Part shown: positions 42,955 to 51,320 of the stretch, in pieces
Layout of the letters: the number at the start of each line of letters is the position of its first letter
Numbering within the stretch: the first letter of the stretch is position 1
NCBI RefSeq assembly: GCF_002272015.1
Contig: NZ_NPBY01000063.1
Location: 39,651 to 103,650, forward strand
Source: Paenibacillus campinasensis
Lineage (GTDB): Bacteria; Bacillota; Bacilli; Paenibacillales; Paenibacillaceae
Length of the DNA: 64,000 nt
Direction: 5' to 3'
Program-made: the position numbers and the translations under genes
The notes under the pieces: generated by a model
Told to the model about the DNA's origin: nothing
Database searches by the model: none
What the model saw: the letters and a program-made list of their open reading frames with translations, nothing else

Positions 42955-44184
42955 TTACGGTGCAGGGATGCCCAGCTTCACAAACGGCGATACTTCGTAA
43001 CCATTCTTGAGTGTCAGCGGACCATTAAGCCAAGGCTTGCCGTCTACGTTCCAAAACGCCTTGATGATCGTTTTGTTCTGCTTGAACAACGGATGTTCGG
43101 AAGCCTGGATGAAGATCCCCGCGCCATCTTTTATCACGTAGTAACCAAAGTCCGTCAGTACCAGATCGCCGTCCTCGCCCAGGATTGGGGAGTTTTCAGA
43201 GAATCGGATCGGATAGCCCAGCAAGGTGCCTGTCATTTTATCCGCAATATTCGGCTGGAAGATCAGATTTCCGGCATCGTCCTTCATCGTCAGCAATTGC
43301 GGCAGGATCGATTGGGAACCAGCCCATACCAGATTTCCGCCGAGCTTCGCTTTCGCCAACATGCCGACAATATCGGCATAGGTGATAGTGCCGGCTGTCT
43401 TCCTTGCCACCGTCACGGTTGCCGGGGAACTAATCGCGCCAAGCGGCTTAGCCGTACCGTTGCCGTACAAGAACGCATCATCTTCGGCTGCAGCAATGGC
43501 CCCGCGGAACAATCGGGTGACAATTGTATTGATGGCCGACGAGTTCCGGAGCAATTTGTCCGTAACGACGATATGGCCGGCTACTTCATGAGGCGTCAAG
43601 TTCAGGTCTTTAAACTTGGCATTGGTTTCCGGCTTTTCATCGCCCTCACCGATCCAGTTGACTTCAACGCCGCCGTACATGTTGCTTCCCGCCCCTTGAT
43701 CAAGCGCCGGGAACGTCATGCTTGCATCCGGCGTATCCTCGCCGGCAGGAATCACCAGTGCACGCGGGCGCACGATTGCCGATTCTGGTGTTACTTCGAA
43801 GAGCTGCGCCGAAAATTGCGGAGGAACAAAAATACCGCCGCTGGTGTTATTCTTCATCGCCAGCTCGCGGTATTCTTTAAGGCGTTCATCATGCGGATTT
43901 TCTCGATAGGTTTTCACCATCTCTCCAAAGCTGCGGAATTCAGATTCATGCTGCGGATCGTCCGGTGTGCGCTTGGTGCCGCCGCCAGACATCGCAAGGG
44001 CTTGCGAACGCTCTTCCAATTTGATTTCACTTTCTAAATCCCTTGCCTCAGCTTCCAACCCCGTGAATTTCGTCTCTTCTTCATCCGTGAAGCCGCGTTT
44101 CTCGCCTTGGGCAGCCTCGATCATCGAGCGCATTTCATCCTTCTTTGCTGCAAGTTTCTTTCTCAGTTCGATCAGGTTTTTCAC
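42955..44184 (-). CDS. Major capsid protein, HK97 fold
   Basis: A 409-residue capsid subunit. Residues 1 to about 75 are a coiled-coil delta domain (scaffold, LIELRKKLAAKKDEMRSMIEAAQGEKRGFTDEEETKFTGLEAEARDLESEIKLEERS) expected to be removed by the protease. The rest is the phage capsid domain, with NTSGGIFVPPQFSAQLFEVTPESAIVRPRAL and GHIVVTDKLLRNSSAI. GTG 44184 is nine bases from AGGAG; TTG 44193 is less likely. Confidence 0.93.
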   Translation of the reverse strand: MKNLIELRKKLAAKKDEMRSMIEAAQGEKRGFTDEEETKFTGLEAEARDLESEIKLEERSQALAMSGGGTKRTPDDPQHESEFRSFGEMVKTYRENPHDERLKEYRELAMKNNTSGGIFVPPQFSAQLFEVTPESAIVRPRALVIPAGEDTPDASMTFPALDQGAGSNMYGGVEVNWIGEGDEKPETNAKFKDLNLTPHEVAGHIVVTDKLLRNSSAINTIVTRLFRGAIAAAEDDAFLYGNGTAKPLGAISSPATVTVARKTAGTITYADIVGMLAKAKLGGNLVWAGSQSILPQLLTMKDDAGNLIFQPNIADKMTGTLLGYPIRFSENSPILGEDGDLVLTDFGYYVIKDGAGIFIQASEHPLFKQNKTIIKAFWNVDGKPWLNGPLTLKNGYEVSPFVKLGIPAP

Positions 44185-44196
44185 AATGACCAACTC

Positions 44197-44814
44197 CTAT
44201 AAGTTCAATTTTTTTAATCGCATTTCCAAATCCAGCAATGCAGCATCGCGCTGTTCTTCGTCATTTGCTGTATGGGTGTTCGGTTGAGGCCTGGAATTGA
44301 AAATATCCTCTGCCGAGCGAATACCGACCGACGACTGAGGGTAAGCCGGGGTAGTAACCGGACTTACTTCGAACAGCTCCGCTTCAATAATGGAACGGAT
44401 CGGCATATCCGAATTCGTTTCGTCCCATTCCTCCACGACCGAGCGAAAAATAAAAGACGACCCTCGCACGTCTCCGCGCTCGATCGTCTCAATGTGTTTT
44501 TCCGCCCAGCTTGGCGGCGTAATCTCGTACCTGAGCCCAATGTCATCCTCAATGAGCGCAAGCGTGTTCGGTGTTCTTCCCAGGACTTCCCGTGAATCAT
44601 GCTGCCAAGAGGCGTAAACATCGGGGTTAATCAAGCTGGCCGTGAATGCTCCGCGCTTGAATCTCTCCTGGAACATCCCAAAAATCGGGTGTGATAACTG
44701 ATCCCAGCGGACCGCATACCCTACAATTTTTGTCGGTTCGCCGTCAACCTTCCGGACCTCCGGCCGACTCTCCGGCAGCACCCATTCCCTCTGCTCCTTC
44801 TTGTTCTCCTTCAT
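44197..44814 (-). CDS. HK97 family prohead protease
   Basis: A 205-residue serine protease that trims the capsid delta domain. It has the family core IVGYAVRWDQLSHPIFGMFQERFKRGAFTASL, the catalytic histidine in YASWQHDSREVLGRTPNTLALIEDDIGL, and GDVRGSSFIFR with the likely catalytic serine, followed by the typical ISP-type VSPVTTPAYPQSSV. ATG 44814 follows GGGAGG by eight bases and lies inside the end of the portal gene. Confidence 0.9.
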   Translation of the reverse strand: MKENKKEQREWVLPESRPEVRKVDGEPTKIVGYAVRWDQLSHPIFGMFQERFKRGAFTASLINPDVYASWQHDSREVLGRTPNTLALIEDDIGLRYEITPPSWAEKHIETIERGDVRGSSFIFRSVVEEWDETNSDMPIRSIIEAELFEVSPVTTPAYPQSSVGIRSAEDIFNSRPQPNTHTANDEEQRDAALLDLEMRLKKLNL

Positions 44815-46078
44815 CGTTATCACCTCCCTTCAATGCTTCTTTTGGCGCAAGCTTGCCCTTGTAATACTCGTCCAAGAGATCCAGAGGAATCATATTCAAC
44901 GGCGCAAAGTATCGGTCTCCGCCCGGAATAGGGTTTTCGTTCTCCTTCTCCCGAATGTCGTTTTGCGAGTACACGCCGATGTTGAACATTTCTTTATAGA
45001 AGGCAGCTCGGGCCGCGGAATCGCCCCGAAGGTAGCCTTCGATAAGAAACTCAGCAAATAGACGTTGCTGCTCTGTTTCGCTGAACAGTTTCCAGTTGAT
45101 TGTTTGCTCCCACCGGATCAACCAAGGGCGGACCGAATGAACGATGAAATCCGTGCTTTGATGCTCAATGTTTGAGAATGTGGCCCGCTCCAAATCCGCC
45201 ATCATATGCGGAGGAACGCGGAAGATCCGGGCAATTTCTAGAATCTGAAATTTCCTCGTCTCCAAAAACTGAGCATCATTCGGCGGTATGGTGTTCTTCG
45301 AGAATGTCATGCCTTCCTCAAGCAGCATAAGCCGGTGCGCCTTTCCTAATCCTTCGTACTTCTCACGCAGGGATTGTTTTAAACGTTCAAACGCTTCGTC
45401 CGTTAAGGTACCGGGATGGGTCGCGACAGCGCCCACATTTGTACCATTTTCGAAGAAGTCGGCTCCGAATTGTTCCGTAGCTAGCGCAAGTTCAATAGAC
45501 CGCTTTGCCCACTGAATAACGGATATCCCCTTTTTTCCGTCAAACCCGAGGCCTGGAATATGAAACATAGCGTAAAAAGGGACATTATGCTGCTTTCCAT
45601 CTGAAGTCGTCACCCTAAAGAATGGGTCACCCGCTTCCGTTTCCATATGTTCTACCCGGTGCGGTGGTATCGGCCATAAGGCCTTGATATCTCCCTTGCC
45701 GTCATACTCGATTTCGGCGTAACAGTTCCCCCACAATAAAATATGGGTCATCATGGTTTCTCGAAAAGTGAAAGCTGTCATCCTTGGATTTGGTCTCCGT
45801 TGCAACAGGTCGCCTACAGGGTGACTCACTCGCTCTCTTCCTCGTGGTTTAAGGCGCTTATACACGGGTAGAGGTAACGACGCCACAGTTTCGGCCAAAA
45901 TACGAACGCATGTCAGGACGGCTGTAGACCTCATAGCCGAACGTTCAGTGACAACAATGCTGTTCCCGTAGGGAATTCCTAGCGCATTGTAAAGCCAGCG
46001 CTTCGGATTGCTCAGATCGCTCGATTCACTTCGTTTCTCTAACCAACGTGAGATAATAGGAATCCTCAGTGTTTTCAC
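44744..46078 (-). CDS. Portal protein, HK97/SPP1-HK97 type
   Basis: A 444-residue portal. YGNSIVVTERSAMRSTAVLTCVRILAETVASLPLPVYKR near 40-78 and RPNPRMTAFTFRETMMTHILLWGNCYAEIEYD near 95-127 are typical, as is IEHQSTDFIVHSVRPWLIRWEQTINWKLF near 325. It forms the dodecameric DNA entry vertex. The end DNDEGEQEGAEGMGAAGESAGGPEG is acidic and disordered. Overlaps the protease by 71 bases. Confidence 0.92.
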   Translation of the reverse strand: MKTLRIPIISRWLEKRSESSDLSNPKRWLYNALGIPYGNSIVVTERSAMRSTAVLTCVRILAETVASLPLPVYKRLKPRGRERVSHPVGDLLQRRPNPRMTAFTFRETMMTHILLWGNCYAEIEYDGKGDIKALWPIPPHRVEHMETEAGDPFFRVTTSDGKQHNVPFYAMFHIPGLGFDGKKGISVIQWAKRSIELALATEQFGADFFENGTNVGAVATHPGTLTDEAFERLKQSLREKYEGLGKAHRLMLLEEGMTFSKNTIPPNDAQFLETRKFQILEIARIFRVPPHMMADLERATFSNIEHQSTDFIVHSVRPWLIRWEQTINWKLFSETEQQRLFAEFLIEGYLRGDSAARAAFYKEMFNIGVYSQNDIREKENENPIPGGDRYFAPLNMIPLDLLDEYYKGKLAPKEALKGGDNDEGEQEGAEGMGAAGESAGGPEG

Positions 46079-46090
46079 CCCCTTCCAGCG

Positions 46091-47848
46091 TTAAATCGTC
46101 CGGACCCCTCGTTCTTCGTACACGGACCGCTTCGTTCTGTTCGCCATGCAAAGTTTGTGCGCATTGATGACAGCGTCAATCGGGTCGATCCGCTTGGTCT
46201 TGGCTTTCGGATCCTTATCGATCTTGATTTCGCCGAAGCTGTTGCTTACCGTCTTGGCGTTGACCATGGACCATGTCAGCAGCTTATTGTTTCGGTCATA
46301 ACTCACGTTGCCCGCTTCCACTTCCAGCCGGAAATCGACGGTGGCATCGTTCAAACTGCGCGCGCTCTGGACGATCTCGACACAATCCACGCCGAACTCT
46401 TCCAGGTCAGACAAAAAGGCATCGGCATTATGTGGGTCATAAGCGATGCCTTTGAGTTTCAGTTCGTATTTTTTAATTAGGTCTTTGTAGTACCGGATGA
46501 TGTATTTATAGTCCGTCTTCACGCCGCCCAAGGTTTCGGTCACCGTGATCAAGTCGTCCATGATCCACATATCATACGGAGCATCATCCGATTGCACATG
46601 CTCGTCAACCCGAGCCGCCGGCATGAAGCTGTGGGAATGCACGTAGTATTGCCGGTGCGGACCATCGTCCAAAGGGAACTCCAAGCAGCCAGATGTCAGG
46701 TCGCCGCCGGACGAAAGGTCGAGCCCGAGATAGCATTCTCGGCCCCGCATCGCTTCAAGCGTGGTGTCGGATTCGCATTGCTTCCAGTGCTCCATGTTCA
46801 TGTACTGGTTATCTGCGAATTGCACCCAAATATTGAGGCCCTTTGTCATGAAATCTCGGAGATCCGCGCCGCGTTTCTTCTTCGCTTTGATCGCATCGGC
46901 GCGCAGGCTGGCTAACGTTTCCTCTGTCCAGAGTGGGTTCGCCTTCGGCCAGTTGGCTTCATCCCAGATGTCATCGCCTTTATCCAGCTCACATATGAAA
47001 ACGAAATGAGTTTCGTCCACATGGAGCCCGGCCAGGATCATCTTACCGTACTCATATTCCTCGTAGCACGGCAGATTCAAGTCAAAGCCGGCGGTTGTTA
47101 TGATTGAGGTCAAACATTGTTTAAGCTTGCGTTGTCCGCCCGTTAGCAGCTTGTACATTTGGTTCGTCTTATGCTTGTGATATTCATCGACGGACGCAAA
47201 ATAAGGCCGGAAACCGTCAATCGTCTCGGTATCTCGACCTATCGCCTTGATTTCCCCGCGGGTGATGTTGCAGAGAATCGTACTCTTATATTCCTTGGAA
47301 GTGAATAGCCCTTCCTCGTACTTACTGCCGCCGAGTTCCGGATCCGCATTGATGAATTTAAGACATTCCTTCAAAACAATGCGTGCCTGGTCCTCTTTCG
47401 TCGCTGCGCAGTAGATTTGCGGGTAATTATAGCCGTCAAAATTGCCATAAAACAGTGCCGGAACCGCATTCCCGAGTGATTTCCCGTTTTGCCGGGCCAC
47501 TTGGACGTAGGATGTGCGGAATCTTCGGTACCCATCCATGTTCAGCCAGCCGTTCCAGCTTCCGAAAATGAAGTCTTGGAAGCCCCAAAGCCTGAGCGGT
47601 TCGGGCTCTTCCCCCTCGGCAAGCGTCAAACTTTCGGCGAAATCGATGATTTCATGAGCCTTTTCCGGGTCGAAAACGAATGGAAATTCGTCCGTTCCTT
47701 GCCGCTCAAGGTCTTTTAAGTGTCGTTCGCATGCCTGCCGCTGCGTCTGGCCGGCAATAATCCTGCCTGAAACCACCTCTTGAGCGTAGGCGGTGACCCG
47801 ATCTAGCTCCGTAACCGTGTTATAAGGGTAAATCTGAGCGCTAACCAC
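46091..47848 (-). CDS. Terminase large subunit
   Basis: Packaging motor and nuclease. The 585 residues have the Terminase_1-type N-terminal region (YAQEVVSGRIIAGQTQRQACERHLKDLER), a Walker A-like VQVARQNGKSLGN near 130-142, IDGFRPYFASVDEYHKHKTNQM (Walker B region) near 220, and nuclease acidic residues in GLDLSSGGDLTSG near 385 and AYDPHNADAFLSDL near 480. GTG 47848 is chosen; TTG 47872 is possible but lacks a ribosome site. Follows the small subunit with little or no gap. Confidence 0.92.
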   Translation of the reverse strand: MVSAQIYPYNTVTELDRVTAYAQEVVSGRIIAGQTQRQACERHLKDLERQGTDEFPFVFDPEKAHEIIDFAESLTLAEGEEPEPLRLWGFQDFIFGSWNGWLNMDGYRRFRTSYVQVARQNGKSLGNAVPALFYGNFDGYNYPQIYCAATKEDQARIVLKECLKFINADPELGGSKYEEGLFTSKEYKSTILCNITRGEIKAIGRDTETIDGFRPYFASVDEYHKHKTNQMYKLLTGGQRKLKQCLTSIITTAGFDLNLPCYEEYEYGKMILAGLHVDETHFVFICELDKGDDIWDEANWPKANPLWTEETLASLRADAIKAKKKRGADLRDFMTKGLNIWVQFADNQYMNMEHWKQCESDTTLEAMRGRECYLGLDLSSGGDLTSGCLEFPLDDGPHRQYYVHSHSFMPAARVDEHVQSDDAPYDMWIMDDLITVTETLGGVKTDYKYIIRYYKDLIKKYELKLKGIAYDPHNADAFLSDLEEFGVDCVEIVQSARSLNDATVDFRLEVEAGNVSYDRNNKLLTWSMVNAKTVSNSFGEIKIDKDPKAKTKRIDPIDAVINAHKLCMANRTKRSVYEERGVRTI

Positions 47849-48440
47849 TGCGATTTGCCCCGAATCGTCCAAATTTACTTGGCGGCTTATCTTCTTTCTT
47901 CGGTTTCGGCACGTTCTTGATCTTGGCGAGTGGATTCAGGAAAAGACGGTCCTGCATTTTAAGCAGCATGTCCATTTTCTTGTTGATCGCCGTCTCGATC
48001 TTCAAGATTCCCTCGATGGACGCGAGCTGTGATAAATACATCTGAGCCCTAGCTTCAAATTCGTTCGCTTCCTCGAATTTCTCAAAATATTCGAGCAAAA
48101 CGTCCTCGTTTATCGCTATTTTTTCAATCCTTTGATATTGTTTCAGCAGCCTTTCATATTCCGAATACGTCTTGCAATACATCGCCAGCAGCCCGACATC
48201 CGAAGACGTTAAAAGCTCAACGCCCTGCTGAGCTGCTGCCTTATATTCCTTTAAGCAATCCTTCCACTGCTTATAGGCGATGGTGTCACTCTTCACGTAT
48301 TCCGGGGGTTTGAGCTTGTCGAGCTCCGTTTTCCCAAGCTTGATTTCGCTCTCTTGTCGCTGCCGAATTTCCTCTTTTGTTAATCGGTTCGGATTCCCCT
48401 CTGCGAGGTGAAGGCCTATCGGCTTTCCGTTCCGTCCCAT
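47841..48440 (-). CDS. Terminase small subunit, P27 family
   Basis: DNA recognition subunit of the packaging motor. The 199 residues begin MGRNGKPIGLHLAEGNPNRLTKEEI, the typical P27 family opening, then a helical core (AYKQWKDCLKEYKAAAQQGVELLTSSDVGLLAMYCKTYSEYERLLKQYQRIEK). ATG 48440 is eight bases from GGGAGG. It is preceded by the candidate cos region and HNH gene. Confidence 0.85.
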   Translation of the reverse strand: MGRNGKPIGLHLAEGNPNRLTKEEIRQRQESEIKLGKTELDKLKPPEYVKSDTIAYKQWKDCLKEYKAAAQQGVELLTSSDVGLLAMYCKTYSEYERLLKQYQRIEKIAINEDVLLEYFEKFEEANEFEARAQMYLSQLASIEGILKIETAINKKMDMLLKMQDRLFLNPLAKIKNVPKPKKEDKPPSKFGRFGANRSG

Positions 48441-48449
48441 CGGGTTCAC

Positions 48450-48622
48450 CTCCCAAAATCTCAGAAAATTTCAAAAAACGAATTTTTGCGCGAATAAGGG
48501 GGCGCGCGGTCAACTAGGCAAAAGCCCCCAGAGATTTGACCCCCCCTACCCCCTGAGCACCCTCAGACGTGTGTTCGGGAGGGCCAGGTCACGGACGCCT
48601 CTATACCCCCTTAGAATCGCTC
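48450..48622. other. Non-coding stretch upstream of terS, possible cos site
   Basis: No gene is visible. The stretch is unusual: GGGGGCGCGCGG and its surroundings (48499-48511), CCCCCAGAG, CCCCCCCTACCCCC and a CCCTGAGCACCCTCAG inverted pattern (48551-48566). HK97-like cos phages with an HNH nuclease next to terS usually have cos here. The cut position cannot be read from sequence. Confidence 0.4.
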
Positions 48623-49222
48623 TCATGAGGTGCTTGTTTTGCTTGGCTTCACATAGATGACCCGGTTTTTAATACCCACAAGGTTACGCCATCGACGCGC
48701 CTCATCTTCCGGCAAGGCATCTACAATAACAACCTTGTCTAGCCAACCATCACCCCATCGTTTCCAGTCGCCCATCTTATCAGCAACTAGGATAACTCCC
48801 TTTCGTTCCTTGGCGATCTTTCGTATAGCACTGGATGCACCTTCGCCGCGCATGTAATGTACCACCTGATATACTGCCCCTTCATTCACTGCGGCCCTGA
48901 TCCTGTCCTCAATACTCATTGCATCTTGCTCGTCGGTCACCGTTCCTATAACCAGCGCATGTTTTAGGGTGTTGCTCAGACTGTCCTTCAATACATCGCC
49001 TGCAAGTTTACCCGGCATGCCGGCATTGATTGCTTCTTGCAAGGCGCTGCCCATCTTCTGAATCAACACCTCATACCAGTCTTCGAACCTGACCTTCACA
49101 CTGAGATTCAATGAACTCTTAATCTTTTCTATTTCCCCATGTGGTAGTACATGGTCATTGTATAGATGAGCGATGTGCTCACCACTTCTCAGCGTACCAC
49201 CTGCATGTAGACTATTGTCCAT
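48623..49222 (-). CDS. Hypothetical phage protein between HNH and terS
   Basis: A 199-residue protein, family not recognised. The N-terminal half is helical (EIEKIKSSLNLSVKVRFEDWYEVLIQKMGSALQEAINAGMPGKLAGDVLKDSLSNTLKHAL). The C-terminal half is alternating alpha/beta (KGVILVADKMGDWKRWGDGWLDKVVIVDALPEDEARRWRNLVGIKNRVIYV), perhaps a small Rossmann-like fold. TGGAGGGG is upstream; it overlaps the preceding gene by 11 bases. A packaging accessory role is only suggested by position. Confidence 0.6.
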   Translation of the reverse strand: MDNSLHAGGTLRSGEHIAHLYNDHVLPHGEIEKIKSSLNLSVKVRFEDWYEVLIQKMGSALQEAINAGMPGKLAGDVLKDSLSNTLKHALVIGTVTDEQDAMSIEDRIRAAVNEGAVYQVVHYMRGEGASSAIRKIAKERKGVILVADKMGDWKRWGDGWLDKVVIVDALPEDEARRWRNLVGIKNRVIYVKPSKTSTS

Positions 49223-49514
49223 TCGTACCCCTCCATTGCCGGTGCCGTGTCAGTATGATCTTCTGGGCCGCACGACAGCGGTCTATTTCAGCGTTCTTTC
49301 TTGCACATATTTGCTCCCACTTCTTTAGGACTGAAAGAGTCTTATCCTCAAGAGACAGCCCGCGCAGCTTATCCCATATATTCAGTCGAACATATAGGCG
49401 ATCCTTGTTTTTTACGCTGCCGGGAATATATATGCGGATGATGGATGTTTGTGGGCTTGTTACTTCTACACCAGTAATGTCCCATTTGAATATATCGATT
49501 GGTTTAACCTCCAT
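49212..49514 (-). CDS. Hypothetical phage protein, overlaps HNH gene
   Basis: A 100-residue protein with a beta-rich N-terminal half (VKPIDIFKWDITGVEVTSPQTSIIRIYIPGSVKNKDRLYVRLN) and a basic helical end (VLKKWEQICARKNAEIDRCRAAQKIILTRHRQW). I do not recognise it. ATG 49514 has GGAGGG upstream and overlaps the end of the HNH gene by 11 bases, which supports a coupled late-operon gene. Confidence 0.55.
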   Translation of the reverse strand: MEVKPIDIFKWDITGVEVTSPQTSIIRIYIPGSVKNKDRLYVRLNIWDKLRGLSLEDKTLSVLKKWEQICARKNAEIDRCRAAQKIILTRHRQWRGTNGQ

Positions 49515-49854
49515 TACCAAACCCTCCATCCTCTTTGGCCGTCTTGCGGCTGTGGCAGCTATGGCAGCGTGCCCGCCAGTTACTTTTATCCCAGAACAGA
49601 ACCGGATCGCCGCGGTGCGGAATCTCGTGATCAACGTCTGTAGCGGGTGTCAGCTCCCCCGCTGCGTAACAGTCGATACAAAGCGGGTTCTCTTTAAGGA
49701 ACTTTTTCCGCTCCCGCCTCCAAATGTGATCATATCCCCGCTCCGCTGATGTGCCCCGCTTCCGGTCATATGATTGCTTGGGATGGTCTTCACAGTAACC
49801 GGCTGTGGTTAGCTGCTTACAGCCTGTGTGACGGCAGAACTTTTTCAGAGCCAC
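49504..49854 (-). CDS. HNH endonuclease
   Basis: A 116-residue nuclease. CIDCYAAGELTPATDVDHEIPHRGDPVLFWDKSNWRARCHSCHSRKTAKEDG is the HNH signature with the two CxxC zinc pairs and the DH catalytic pair. Next to terS/terL in HK97-like phages such nucleases are required for cos cleavage and packaging. A second cysteine pair at the N-terminus (CRHTGCKQLTTAGYCEDH) may form another zinc site. Confidence 0.93.
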   Translation of the reverse strand: MALKKFCRHTGCKQLTTAGYCEDHPKQSYDRKRGTSAERGYDHIWRRERKKFLKENPLCIDCYAAGELTPATDVDHEIPHRGDPVLFWDKSNWRARCHSCHSRKTAKEDGGFGNGG

Positions 49855-49857
49855 TTG

Positions 49858-50073
49858 TTACATTTCCCTTATGGTCCAACGATCGAATAAATGCGGATGC
49901 TTCTCTTTGGATGGATAGAGTCGGAATGAATCTTCTTCATCTTTTTCCGTTACTATATTTTTTGTGATCTTCTCGATGGTGTACTGTTTCCCCAATCGAT
50001 CAAGCGCGTCCATAGCACTGTGTAATTCTTCACGAGTAAATACCGTTTCTGAATATCCCACCTTGTACTTCAC
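49858..50073 (-). CDS. Small hypothetical protein at the head of the late operon
   Basis: About 71 residues (MKYKVGYSETVFTREELHSAMDALDRLGKQYTIEKITKNIVTEKDEEDSF), unrecognised. The GTG at 50073 has only AAAGG next to it, so the start is uncertain. It is three bases from the HNH gene and may be the first gene of the late transcript, right after the hairpin at 50096-50115. Confidence 0.5.
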   Translation of the reverse strand: MKYKVGYSETVFTREELHSAMDALDRLGKQYTIEKITKNIVTEKDEEDSFRLYPSKEKHPHLFDRWTIREM

Positions 50074-50095
50074 CCTTTCTTGAGAAATGAAAATA

Positions 50096-50115
50096 GCCGC
50101 CTATAGATAGGCGAC
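50096..50115 (-). terminator. Hairpin upstream of the late operon
   Basis: Minus strand GTCGCCTA / TAGGCGGC with a four-base loop, then TATTTTCATTTC. It stands 22 bases before the first late gene. It could end readthrough from the early side, or act as a leader site for antitermination. Confidence 0.55.
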
Positions 50116-50200
50116 TTAAAACCTTGTTATCCGGCCCCCGCTCCGCTGGGATGATTCGGCCGCATCGATGGCCTTCGGCCAAATAGCTACAATCGCAAAT

Positions 50201-50256
50201 TACACGCGCTTTTATGCGTATTATTGGTTGACGCGCATTATGATGCGTGTTATAAT
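50201..50256 (+). promoter_or_regulatory. hicAB promoter with two operator-like palindromes
   Basis: -35 TTGACG (50228-50233), 17-base spacer, -10 TATAAT (50251-50256). The spacer is the imperfect palindrome ACGCGCAT-TATG-ATGCGTGT (50231-50250). A similar palindrome TACACGCGC-TTTATGCGTA lies at 50201-50220, three helical turns upstream. HicB-type antitoxins commonly bind such sites (inference). Confidence 0.75.
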
Positions 50257-50280
50257 AGAATCATGGAAGGGAGGTAAGCG

Positions 50281-50496
50281 ATGGGGAAACAGATAACGGT
50301 TAGAGAAGTGATTCAACGGTTGAGAAAGGAAGGGTTTCGACCTTCCCCCTCTCACACTGGCGGCGGGAGTCATAAAAGATGGAAACATCAAACTGACCCC
50401 ACCCGCTACGCGGACATTAGTTACCACAGTAGCGGACAAACCATACCGATTGGAACACTCAAGAGTATCGAGAAGACATCAGGGGTTAAATTCTAA
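50281..50496 (+). CDS. hicA: HicA family mRNA interferase toxin
   Basis: A 71-residue toxin with double-stranded-RNA-binding-like fold that cleaves mRNA. MGKQITVREVIQRLRKEGF is the family start and GGGSHKRWKH (about 28-36) holds the catalytic histidine; the end VKF is usual. It is on the plus strand, against the surrounding operons. It has GGGAGGTAAGCG upstream and its own promoter. Confidence 0.92.
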   Translation: MGKQITVREVIQRLRKEGFRPSPSHTGGGSHKRWKHQTDPTRYADISYHSSGQTIPIGTLKSIEKTSGVKF

Positions 50497-50579
50497 CCCC
50501 TTCTTCTCCCCTAATCGTTTGCCTCCCGTGAATCGTAGCATTGAATGTAATGTAAAATAGAATTTGAAGGAGTGGTCCC

Positions 50580-50996
50580 ATGAAAGACACACACATTTAT
50601 CCGGTTGTTATTGAACAGTCCGATGATGGAGTGAGCTTGTACTTCCCTGATATTCCGGGAACTGCTGTGCTGGCTCCTAATGTCGTATCCGGGATTAAGG
50701 AGGCTAAAATGATGTTGATTGACCGTCTCATTGAGATGGAAGACAAGAATCTGCCGATACCTGAGCCGTCCGACCTCCGCGACATTGAGCTGTACAATGA
50801 AACAGACCGCATCGCGATTGTCGATGTGTTTTTACCGCCATATCGTGATGAAGCGGCTAACAAAGCCGTGACAAAGAACTGTACGCTTCCCAAATGGCTA
50901 CGAGATGCCAGTGAGGAAGCTGGTTTGAATTTCTCCCAGGTTCTTCAAAACGGATTGAAAGAAGCGCTGGGCATAAAAGTAAAAGAGCGGCCATAA
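50580..50996 (+). CDS. hicB: HicB family antitoxin
   Basis: A 138-residue antitoxin. The N-terminal half (YPVVIEQSDDGVSLYFPDIPGTAVLAPNVVSGIKEAKMMLIDRLIEMEDKN) is the partly degraded RNase H-like HicB fold; the C-terminal LPKWLRDASEEAGLNFSQVLQNGLKEALGI is a ribbon-helix-helix DNA-binding end, so it can autoregulate. RBS GAAGGAG. It lies 83 bases after hicA, a larger gap than usual; a terminator follows at 50984. Confidence 0.92.
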   Translation: MKDTHIYPVVIEQSDDGVSLYFPDIPGTAVLAPNVVSGIKEAKMMLIDRLIEMEDKNLPIPEPSDLRDIELYNETDRIAIVDVFLPPYRDEAANKAVTKNCTLPKWLRDASEEAGLNFSQVLQNGLKEALGIKVKERP

Positions 50997-51006
50997 AGGC
51001 TGCTCT
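50984..51006. terminator. Terminator after hicB, bidirectional
   Basis: AGAGCgGCC / GGCtGCTCT with a five-base loop, then T9 on the plus strand; on the minus strand TTTTACTTTT follows. It closes hicAB and also the early operon reading from arpU. Confidence 0.85.
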
Positions 51007-51014
51007 TTTTTTTT

Positions 51015-51320
51015 GCGTATCGAGACCGTGCCGTATAGTTATCTCAATACCTTAATGTCCACCCATGGACGTTCGGCCTTGACAGGATTCGAACCTGCCT
51101 ATACCATGAAGGCCATAATCAAATTGCAGTGATCTTAACTGCATTCCCCGCTTGCTACATCACCGGCGATATACGCCTAGGCGCGAAGCCCACAATGTAA
51201 CCGAGTCCTGCAATGATAAGGGTTAGCAGGGACACCCGAGCGCGTAGCTCTATGTCCCTACTGTAATGTTGATCCAATATCAGATTAGTCCCGTGATGTT
51301 CTCACTTTAGTGTCAGATTT
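51015..51320 (-). ncRNA. Structured region after arpU with acceptor/T-arm minihelix (candidate RNA)
   Basis: No gene fits these 306 bases. On the minus strand they contain several good stems: GTAGGGACA / TGTCCCTGC (around 51211-51265), a three-way junction closed by GTTACAT / ATGTAGC with inner GGC-GCC and GGCG-CGCC hairpins (around 51150-51205), a GCAG/CTGC hairpin, and a 41-nt tRNA-like minihelix at 51114-51074. That minihelix has GGCCTTC / CAAGGCC as acceptor-like stem and GCAGG-TTCGAAT-CCTGT, a perfect T arm. D and anticodon arms are absent. No promoter is obvious, so it may be the 3' part of the early transcript. Confidence 0.5.

Noticed and set aside
51066..51098. tmRNA-like 5' sequence on the plus strand (GGACGTTCGG ... 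GACAGG)
   Set aside because: The resemblance covers only a few bases; no tag reading frame, no 3' tRNA-like domain and no promoter in that direction.
51074..51114. A complete tRNA gene on the minus strand
   Set aside because: Only acceptor-like stem and T arm are present; D and anticodon arms are missing and no matching 5' half occurs upstream, so it is listed as a tRNA-like minihelix only.
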